This document shows positions 6,920 through 12,270 of a stretch of 12,270 nt of DNA, one piece after another. A program made the translations under genes and the position numbers. The DNA comes from Gammaproteobacteria bacterium RIFCSPHIGHO2_12_FULL_37_14 (lineage in GTDB: Bacteria; Pseudomonadota; Gammaproteobacteria; DSM-16500). The stretch spans positions 158,038-170,307 of the forward strand of contig MGXV01000020.1 of NCBI GenBank assembly GCA_001801485.1, written 5' to 3'. How positions within the stretch are numbered: the stretch's first letter is position 1; each line of letters starts with the position of its first letter. The notes below the pieces were generated by a model that had not been told where the DNA came from, did not search any database, and saw only the letters and a program-made list of their open reading frames with translations.

Positions 6920-7119
6920 TTTTCTTTATTCAATTGTATCAATGGGTATTAAGACCTATTGCGGGTCAACATTGTCGATTTTACCCTTCTTGTTCCTCTT
7001 ATGCGATAGAAGCTATCGAGCGCCGTGGTTGGGCAAAAGGGGTTTTCCTTATTGTTTACCGATTGTCCCGTTGCCATCCTTGGTGCGCTGGTGGCGCTGA
7101 CCCTGTTCCTAAAAAATAA
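6883..7119 (+). CDS. yidD: Membrane protein insertion efficiency factor YidD
   Basis: YidD is a small inner-membrane-associated protein that improves YidC/Sec-dependent membrane protein insertion. Its exact mechanism is not settled. The 78-residue product has an N-terminal hydrophobic/amphipathic helix (about 8-25) and then the signature CRFYPSCSSYAIEAIERRG, followed by CHPWCAGGADPVP. Cysteines are at 31, 37, 64 and 68. The ATG at 6883 lies within the end of rnpA (37-bp overlap) and has no clear ribosome site, so coupling to rnpA translation is likely. The gap to yidC is 23 bp. This is the usual place for the gene. Confidence 0.95.
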   Translation: MEKINRSITATLIFFIQLYQWVLRPIAGQHCRFYPSCSSYAIEAIERRGWAKGVFLIVYRLSRCHPWCAGGADPVPKK

Positions 7120-7142
7120 TCTGACTTTATTAAAGAGATCAT

Positions 7143-8828
7143 ATGATTGATAACATACTTGACTATTTACGAGTAGCCCTCTACGCAGCGCTTATATTTC
7201 TTGGTGTTATCTTATATCAGGCTTGGAATAAAGATCACCCAAAACAAGAAGTTAATCAGGTACAAACTTCAGCAACGACAGCTAGTACCTATATTCCGCA
7301 AGTAGCACCGCCAGCACCGATGGAAAATGCGACGGCGCCATTATCGCAGCCTACCCCATCCTTACCGTCTGATTCTATGGGCCAATTAATCCATGTGATG
7401 ACAGACACATTGAATGTCACGTTGGATACGCATGGTGGTGACATTGTTGCCGTGAAGTTATTAAAGTATCCAGAACAATTAGATTCAAAAACTCCCTATC
7501 TTTTATTAAATGATGAAGCCAAAACCCGCTATATTGCGCAAAGTGGACTTTTAGGGAAACTGGGTCCTGATACGTCAAAGGGGCAGGGCGTTTATACCGC
7601 AGAGCAGACTGAATATTCTTTAGTGAATAATGAAAATACCCTATTAGTGAAACTGCACTGGCAAGATCCGCAAGGAGTAAAAGTAACCAAGACGTTTACT
7701 TTCAAGCGCGATAGCTATGAAATACAAATAGGTTACGATGTGAGTAATCAATCTAAACAAACTTGGCACGGAAATCTTTATACGCAACTCATGCGCACGA
7801 ATGTGCCTAGCGAGCATAGTCAAGGTTTAGCTAATCTTTCGACTTACTTTGGTGCGGCGATTTCTAGCCCACAAAAACCTTTCCAAAAAATTACTTTTAA
7901 AGAAATGGACGAAAGTAATTTGAGCCAAGCAATTAAAGGTGGGTGGGCGGCGATGGTCCAACATTATTTTGTTAGCGCTTGGATTCCAGATAAAAACTTA
8001 AGCTCTGATTATTATTCGAAGGGTTCAGCTAATGGTTTATACACTATAGGCATGATCGCGCCTGAATTAGTTGCCACCCCTGGAAGTACGGTTACTGCTC
8101 ATGCCACATTATATAGCGGTCCTGCGCTGACAGATCGCTTAGAAAAAGCAGCCCCTGGATTGCAGCTTACGATTGATTATGGGATGTTTTGGTTTATCTC
8201 CGGTATCTTGTTTTGGATGATGCAGAAAATTTATGACTTTATCGGTAATTGGGGCTGGTCGATTATTTTTGTCACAATTATTATTAAGATTTTATTCTAC
8301 CAGCTCTCGGCTAAAAGCTATCGCTCTATGAGCGGAATGAAGAAATTACAGCCACGCATTGAGGCGATGAAAGACCGGTATAAAGATGACAAACAAAAAT
8401 TTACCCAAGCTACCTTAGAGTTATATAAGCAAGAAAAGGTAAATCCCATGAGCGGTTGTTTGCCTATCTTGATTCAAATCCCTGTATTTATCGCTCTGTA
8501 CTGGGTATTGGTAGAAAGTGTACAACTACGTCAAGCACCGTTTATGTTATGGATACAGGATTTATCGCAGAAAGATCCTTATTATATTTTACCTTTATTG
8601 ATGGGTGTATCGATGTTTTTACAACAGCGGTTAAATCCACCACCACCAGACCCTCTTCAAGCGAAAGTGATGATGTTTATGCCGGTGATCTTCACCGCGC
8701 TATTTCTGAATTTTCCAGCGGGATTGATGTTGTATTGGTTTGTTAATAATACGCTCTCTTTTTTACAGCAATGGTACATCATGCACAGAATGGACAAAGA
8801 GGAGAAGGTGAGGAAGGTGAAGGGGTAG
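7143..8828 (+). CDS. yidC: Membrane protein insertase YidC
   Basis: YidC inserts and folds inner-membrane proteins, alone or with SecYEG. The 561-residue product has the layout of Gram-negative YidC: an N-terminal uncleaved membrane segment (about 10-27, ending in YQAW), a Pro/Ala/Thr-rich linker, a large periplasmic beta domain, then the conserved five-helix core from about 345. Core marks are WGWSIIFVTIIIK, SYRSMSGMKKLQP, YKQEKVNPMSGCLPILIQIP, DPYYILPLLMGV and FPAGLMLYWFVNN. The hydrophilic-groove position that is Arg366 in E. coli is Lys382 here, a substitution that keeps the charge. The C-terminus is basic (EEKVRKVKG), as expected for ribosome contact. AAAGAGA at 7131-7137 precedes the ATG. 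It is co-directional with yidD upstream and mnmE downstream. Confidence 0.98.
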   Translation: MIDNILDYLRVALYAALIFLGVILYQAWNKDHPKQEVNQVQTSATTASTYIPQVAPPAPMENATAPLSQPTPSLPSDSMGQLIHVMTDTLNVTLDTHGGDIVAVKLLKYPEQLDSKTPYLLLNDEAKTRYIAQSGLLGKLGPDTSKGQGVYTAEQTEYSLVNNENTLLVKLHWQDPQGVKVTKTFTFKRDSYEIQIGYDVSNQSKQTWHGNLYTQLMRTNVPSEHSQGLANLSTYFGAAISSPQKPFQKITFKEMDESNLSQAIKGGWAAMVQHYFVSAWIPDKNLSSDYYSKGSANGLYTIGMIAPELVATPGSTVTAHATLYSGPALTDRLEKAAPGLQLTIDYGMFWFISGILFWMMQKIYDFIGNWGWSIIFVTIIIKILFYQLSAKSYRSMSGMKKLQPRIEAMKDRYKDDKQKFTQATLELYKQEKVNPMSGCLPILIQIPVFIALYWVLVESVQLRQAPFMLWIQDLSQKDPYYILPLLMGVSMFLQQRLNPPPPDPLQAKVMMFMPVIFTALFLNFPAGLMLYWFVNNTLSFLQQWYIMHRMDKEEKVRKVKG

Positions 8829-8853
8829 TGGTTCTTTCGCGCTTGCTGTTAAT

Positions 8854-10182
8854 ATGAACCAAATTGACACCATAGTTGCCCAAGCAACCCCTCCTGGCTA
8901 CGGCGGAGTGTCTATTGTTCGCCTTTCCGGCCTCCTCGTTAAATCTGTTATCCAAGCGATAGTGAAACGTGAGTTACCCGCACGCGAAGCCGTTACGACG
9001 CCTTTTTATGGTGCCGAGGGCGAAGTTCTTGATGAGGGCATCGCCATATTTTTTCCTGGCCCACGCTCGTTCACTGGTGAAGACGTGCTGGAATTGCAAG
9101 GTCACGGCGGCCCAGTTTTAGTCGACTTGCTGTTACAGCGTTGTCGACAGTTGGGTGCGCGTCTGGCGCGACCAGGAGAGTTTTCTGAGCGCGCATTTTT
9201 GAATGATAAAATGGATTTGGCGCAAGCGGAAGCGATTGCCGATCTTATTCATGCTTCTTCAGAGCAGGCAGCCAAACTAGCAATGCGTTCTTTGCAAGGG
9301 GAATTTTCTAGTGAAATTCAAGCACTTGTCACAGCGGTGATTCATTTGCGCATGTATGTAGAGGCGAGCATTGACTTTGCAGAAGAAGAAATTGATTTTT
9401 TAGCGGATGAAAAAATTAACACACAATTGCTAGACCTTGTTGCGCAGGTTGAAACGATTCAGAGTAAAGCTCGACAGGGCAGTTTATTGAAGGAAGGATT
9501 AACCGCTGTCATTGTTGGCGAGCCGAACGTGGGCAAGTCGAGTTTATTGAATTGTTTGAGTGGCCAAGAAACAGCGATTGTGACAAATATTCCTGGGACA
9601 ACACGAGATTTATTACGTGAATATATCTTAATCGATGGTATGCCGGTGCATATTATAGACACCGCTGGATTACGCGATAGCAAAGATCCAGTTGAACAAG
9701 AAGGAATACGTCGCGCTCGGCAGGCAATGCAAAATGCAGATCTTATTTTACATGTTGTAGATGCAAGTAATGAAGATGGCGCTATTCCTCTGACATTACC
9801 GGAAAAAACAATCGTTATTCGTAATAAAATAGATTTGCTCAACGAGCAACCCTCGGTGAAATCAGAACAACACATCACTGTCTCGTTATCTGTTAAAAAC
9901 CAGCAAGGCATTGATTTACTGCACTCTTATATAAAACACTACGCTGGCTACGAAGGGGCGCATGACGGTTTATTTCTGGCTCGCCGTCGGCATCTTGATG
10001 CGCTAGAGCGAGCTAACGTAGCTCTCAACCATGGTTACCAACAGTTGCAACGATCCCGCGCAGGCGAGTTATTAGCGGAGGAGCTACGGCAAGCGCAGTT
10101 AGCACTGAGTGAAATTACCGGTGAATTTACCACGGATGATTTATTAGCGAAGATTTTCTCTAGTTTTTGTGTTGGCAAATAA
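8854..10182 (+). CDS. mnmE: tRNA uridine-5-carboxymethylaminomethyl modification GTPase MnmE
   Basis: MnmE (TrmE) works with MnmG to modify the wobble uridine of certain tRNAs, using a folate one-carbon donor, and couples this to GTP hydrolysis. The 442-residue product has the N-terminal folate-binding domain (DTIVAQATPPGYGGVSIVRLSG, RPGEFSERAFLNDKMDLAQAEA) and a helical domain interrupted by the G domain. In the G domain, GEPNVGKSS is at 222-230, GTTRD at 248-252, DTAGLR from 269 and NKID at 324-327. It ends in the catalytic-type motif CVGK. It starts 25 bp after yidC, with no in-frame alternative start and no convincing Shine-Dalgarno sequence, so translation may depend on coupling. It is convergent with the Sel1 gene at a distance of only 12 bp. 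The folate requirement links it loosely to the fol genes at the left. Confidence 0.98.
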   Translation: MNQIDTIVAQATPPGYGGVSIVRLSGLLVKSVIQAIVKRELPAREAVTTPFYGAEGEVLDEGIAIFFPGPRSFTGEDVLELQGHGGPVLVDLLLQRCRQLGARLARPGEFSERAFLNDKMDLAQAEAIADLIHASSEQAAKLAMRSLQGEFSSEIQALVTAVIHLRMYVEASIDFAEEEIDFLADEKINTQLLDLVAQVETIQSKARQGSLLKEGLTAVIVGEPNVGKSSLLNCLSGQETAIVTNIPGTTRDLLREYILIDGMPVHIIDTAGLRDSKDPVEQEGIRRARQAMQNADLILHVVDASNEDGAIPLTLPEKTIVIRNKIDLLNEQPSVKSEQHITVSLSVKNQQGIDLLHSYIKHYAGYEGAHDGLFLARRRHLDALERANVALNHGYQQLQRSRAGELLAEELRQAQLALSEITGEFTTDDLLAKIFSSFCVGK

Positions 10183-10194
10183 GTGGCGAATGCA

Positions 10195-11235
10195 TTACCG
10201 CTTTAACATTCTTTGGCTGCTTGTTGCCGATGCGTTTTTGGCTGCTACGGCTTGTGGTGTTGATTGATCACCACAATATTTTTCCCATTTTGCTTTATTA
10301 TATAGTCGCAAGCGATAAGAGAAACCGGCGTTCGTCCGCATGGCTCTCAGTTTCTGTTCATGTAATGCCGCAGCGTGCCTGGCCACATAAGTTTGCCATT
10401 CTACCCCATCATCATGGAATGGTAAGTGCGGCAAGACAGATCGATATGATGGTAATGCGGCTCTAAATGCCTGCTCTTTTGATTGTGTTGTGTAAAGTAT
10501 GGCAGCATACTTCTCATTGGCCGTTTTAACTTGGGCGTTGATATAGGCTGGGTTGCTAGATTGGGCATTTAATTTTGTTAGATATTTATGTCGCTGTTCC
10601 GCAGATACCCAGGGGCAAGTCATTAAGCTTTCGACGAATTGGGCAAGATACTCCATTTTGGTAAATAGTTCAGTTATTGCCCTATCATCTTTCAGCGCTA
10701 AGGCAGCGAGAAATTGTATTGTTACAGAGGTTGTACGGTCAGCGATGCATTGAATTTGTTGCTGTGCCATAGGGAATTGGTGCGCCGCTTGCTGATACCA
10801 GAGAATAGCTCGTTTCTCATCTACCTCCACATTGTGGCCATAGTGATATATAAGCCCAAGATGGTACTGGGCTTCGGCATCTTTCTGCTGCGCCGCAAGT
10901 GACAGCCAATAATGCGCTTCCGCATAATCTTGCGCCATGCTATCACTACCATTGAAATAGAGTAAGCCAAGCTGTCGTTGTGATGCACTATCCCCCTGGT
11001 CTGCTTTGACGTGCAATGGTGAGATCTTCATGACGCGATGCAGACTATGGTTGCTTGTTTGCATTGGTCTACTCTCTTGCAGCTGTGAATAACTTTGCAT
11101 TCGTCGCAGGCCAACAAAGCGCTGTGCTCTAGACTTTGCTAATAGCGGTTGCACTTGCTGAGCGTTGTCTTCAGCATGCTGATCTATTTCAGGTTCAAAT
11201 GGATTATTATACGCTGGTGGTTGCTTAGAAAACAT
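10195..11235 (-). CDS. Sel1-like repeat protein of unknown function
   Basis: The 346-residue product has a low-complexity, polar N-terminus (1-75; Gln-, Pro- and Ser-rich). At least two Sel1-type helical repeats follow, at about 82-117 (GDSASQRQLGLLYFNGS ... YAEAHYWLSLAAQQ) and 118-154 (DAEAQYHLGLIYHYG ... EKRAILWYQQAAH). Residues 160-346 form a predicted helical region I do not recognise, ending in a Ser/Ala/Lys/Arg-rich tail. Sel1 repeats mediate protein-protein contacts. There is no signal peptide and no membrane segment, so it is cytoplasmic or exported by a leaderless route. Its start is the ATG at 11235 (minus) with AAAGAGG upstream. In Legionella and Coxiella relatives Sel1 proteins include host-interaction factors such as LpnE and EnhC, but those carry signal peptides and more repeats, so function here is open. 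It is probably a single-gene unit with its own promoter. Confidence 0.85.
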   Translation of the reverse strand: MFSKQPPAYNNPFEPEIDQHAEDNAQQVQPLLAKSRAQRFVGLRRMQSYSQLQESRPMQTSNHSLHRVMKISPLHVKADQGDSASQRQLGLLYFNGSDSMAQDYAEAHYWLSLAAQQKDAEAQYHLGLIYHYGHNVEVDEKRAILWYQQAAHQFPMAQQQIQCIADRTTSVTIQFLAALALKDDRAITELFTKMEYLAQFVESLMTCPWVSAEQRHKYLTKLNAQSSNPAYINAQVKTANEKYAAILYTTQSKEQAFRAALPSYRSVLPHLPFHDDGVEWQTYVARHAAALHEQKLRAMRTNAGFSYRLRLYNKAKWEKYCGDQSTPQAVAAKNASATSSQRMLKR

Positions 11236-11293
11236 GCAGGCCTCTTTATCTCGTTTTGTTATTTTTTTAGTGGTAAATCACTGTGCTGGACAT

Positions 11294-11323
11294 ATTATAT
11301 ACATGGCGAGCTTTGCTTGCTAA
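11294..11323 (-). promoter_or_regulatory. Putative promoter of the Sel1-repeat gene
   Basis: On the minus strand a consensus -10 TATAAT (11294-11299) is preceded after 18 nt by TTAGCA (11318-11323; 4 of 6 to the -35 consensus). It lies 59 nt before the ATG at 11235. The 21-bp inverted repeat starts 8 bp further upstream, close enough to affect this promoter. Confidence 0.45.
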
Positions 11324-11330
11324 TTCTTTT

Positions 11331-11380
11331 TATAATCCTAAATTCGGCAGTAGATTTCAACTGCCGAATTTAGGATTATA
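11331..11380. repeat. Perfect 21-bp inverted repeat with 8-nt loop
   Basis: The left arm 11331-11351 (TATAATCCTAAATTCGGCAG plus T) and the right arm 11360-11380 are exact reverse complements, separated by agatttca. The bases just outside do not pair. It sits between divergent genes, 95 bp from the Sel1 start and 55 bp from the phosphoribosyltransferase start. Both ends read TATA, which would also fit a TA-type target duplication around a tiny mobile-element remnant. No long T-run follows directly, so it is not a standard terminator. Each outer end contains a TATAAT hexamer pointing inward, but I find no matching -35. Candidate roles are a solo pair of transposon ends, an operator, or a 5'-leader hairpin of the downstream gene. 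Confidence 0.9.
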
Positions 11381-11435
11381 TATTGATTTTTAAGGAGTTC
11401 ACTATTCTCCCAAATCAGCTATAAGGGATTGTTGT

Positions 11436-12083
11436 ATGAAAAAATATCTTAATCGTCGGGAAGCCGGAAAAATACTTGCCGATGAGCTGGCTGCTTATAA
11501 AGAGCGTGACGATGCGATTGTGTTGGCTTTACCCCGTGGCGGCGTCCCAGTTGCCTATGAAATTGCTAAACAATTACATTTACCACTCGATGTCTTTATT
11601 GTGCGTAAACTGGGCGTACCTGGACATGAAGAATTAGCCATGGGCGCCATGGCCGCGAATGGCAAAATCATTTTTAATGACCCTATTATTCAGGATTTGC
11701 AAATTTCTCCGACAGCCATTCAACAAGTCATTGCCAAAGAGCAAAAGGAGTTGGCGCGTCGTGAAAAAATTTATCGCGGCATACGCCTCTTTCCTGAACT
11801 GCGAGCCAAAACGATTATTCTTGTTGATGACGGTATTGCAACGGGTGCTACGATGCGTACGGCCATCGCTGCATTGCGACAACACGACCCTGCTAGCATT
11901 ATTATGGCGGTACCGGTTGCCGATGCAGTCATTTGCCAGGATATGGCATCCCTGGTAGATAAACTAGTTTGTCCTCTGCAGCCAAGGGAGCTCGATGCAG
12001 TCGGTGCTTGGTATGACAATTTTGATCAGACCACGGATGAAGAAGTTCGTACGTGGCTGGCGAACGTTAGCGGGAACTGCTGA
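11436..12083 (+). CDS. Phosphoribosyltransferase-family protein (COG1926 type)
   Basis: The 215-residue product belongs to the type I phosphoribosyltransferase fold. It has LALPRGGVPVAYEIA (about residues 31-45), the segment RKLGVPGHEELAMGAMA typical of the predicted-phosphoribosyltransferase family COG1926, and the PRPP-binding loop VDDGIATGAT at about 130-139. A variable C-terminal part follows (PRELDAVGAWYDNFDQTTDEEV). The substrate of this family is not established. The length fits the stand-alone PRT version rather than the fused hydrolase forms. The ATG at 11436 has a good ribosome site AAGGGA (11423-11428). No sound -35/-10 pair is evident. The perfect inverted repeat at 11331-11380 would lie near or within its leader. 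No purine or pyrimidine genes are near, so the context gives no hint of substrate. Confidence 0.9.
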   Translation: MKKYLNRREAGKILADELAAYKERDDAIVLALPRGGVPVAYEIAKQLHLPLDVFIVRKLGVPGHEELAMGAMAANGKIIFNDPIIQDLQISPTAIQQVIAKEQKELARREKIYRGIRLFPELRAKTIILVDDGIATGATMRTAIAALRQHDPASIIMAVPVADAVICQDMASLVDKLVCPLQPRELDAVGAWYDNFDQTTDEEVRTWLANVSGNC

Positions 12084-12270
12084 TAAAAGCAATGGCTACT
12101 TTTTGTCACAATCGAATATAAGCTCACGGCAATCGGGCCAGAAACTAGACATCTCTGTATATGGTGAGTAAGTGTTGATTATCACCAAAAAATGCACTGG
12201 GGGTATATTAACTCAAAGGATGTGGCATGCTTTCTCTTTTTCAACAAATGGTCCAACCGGTGTGAAACTT
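12084..12270. other. Right-edge region without an assignable gene
   Basis: No complete gene is visible after the phosphoribosyltransferase. An imperfect operator-like inverted repeat TGGTGA (12162-12167) / TCACCA (12182-12187) is present. A Shine-Dalgarno-like AAAGGA at 12215-12220 is followed by three possible starts. ATG 12227 has correct spacing but closes after 12 codons. GTG 12222 and ATG 12220 stay open to the window end but sit too close to the AAAGGA. A new gene may begin here on the + strand, but its frame cannot be decided. Confidence 0.3.

Noticed and set aside
8271..8288. Lys382 in YidC where E. coli has Arg366
   Set aside because: The change keeps the charge, and lysine at this groove position occurs in other YidC/Oxa1 proteins, so it is not evidence of altered function.
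9459..9911. 150-codon open frame on the minus strand inside mnmE
   Set aside because: It lies wholly opposite the conserved G domain of MnmE, has no recognisable domain, and is best explained as an antisense shadow. The same applies to shorter frames at 4704-5042 and 11659-11958.
10181..10203. Hairpin AAGTGG...CCGCTT around AATGCATT between mnmE and the Sel1 gene
   Set aside because: The stem is broken by an internal loop and a G-U pair, and no T-run follows on either strand, so a terminator call is not supported.
11392..11397. Perfect Shine-Dalgarno word AAGGAG upstream of the phosphoribosyltransferase
   Set aside because: No start codon follows at usable distance. The real ribosome site is AAGGGA at 11423-11428.

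Overview
The window looks like chromosomal DNA of a gammaproteobacterium with moderate to low G+C and strongly A/T-rich intergenic spacers. A Legionellales/Coxiellaceae-type lineage is my best guess, from the gene content, a Sel1-repeat protein and the style of short palindromic repeats. That placement is inference and has not been tested against a database. All complete genes recognised here are intact. The only gene cut by a window edge with certainty is folB on the left.

Layout. Positions 1-2948 hold a folate block: the 3' part of folB, then a fused folK-folP gene on the + strand, facing folC on the - strand. The convergent folKP/folC junction carries a G/C-rich palindromic repeat that also supplies the last codons of folC. 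Positions 2949-3386 are a 438-bp gene-free spacer with the folC promoter, four DnaA-box-like 9-mers within 141 bp, a very A/T-rich stretch and a second palindromic repeat. I propose it as a candidate chromosomal replication origin. Positions 3387-6143 (-) encode aminopeptidase N with an unusual 45-residue tail. The 6144-6438 spacer holds a third repeat type, a perfect 12-bp tandem duplication and a strong promoter.

Positions 6439-10182 are the classical rpmH-rnpA-yidD-yidC-mnmE cluster: ribosomal protein L34, the RNase P protein, two membrane-insertion proteins and a tRNA-modification GTPase. The first three genes overlap, with rnpA probably starting at TTG inside rpmH. In many bacteria this cluster lies beside dnaA and oriC. 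Here dnaA is absent and pepN/folC occupy that side, which makes the DnaA-box cluster 3 kb away notable.

Positions 10195-11235 (-) encode a cytoplasmic-looking Sel1-repeat protein convergent with mnmE. Positions 11436-12083 (+) encode a COG1926-type phosphoribosyltransferase. Between these divergent genes lies a perfect 21-bp inverted repeat with an 8-nt loop, the most striking unexplained structure in the window. The last 187 bp contain no assignable gene, only a possible start of a further reading frame.

I see no CRISPR array, tRNA, rRNA, transposase or complete mobile element. The possible novelty is in non-coding DNA: the candidate origin, the 21-bp palindrome and three different small repeats in the spacers.
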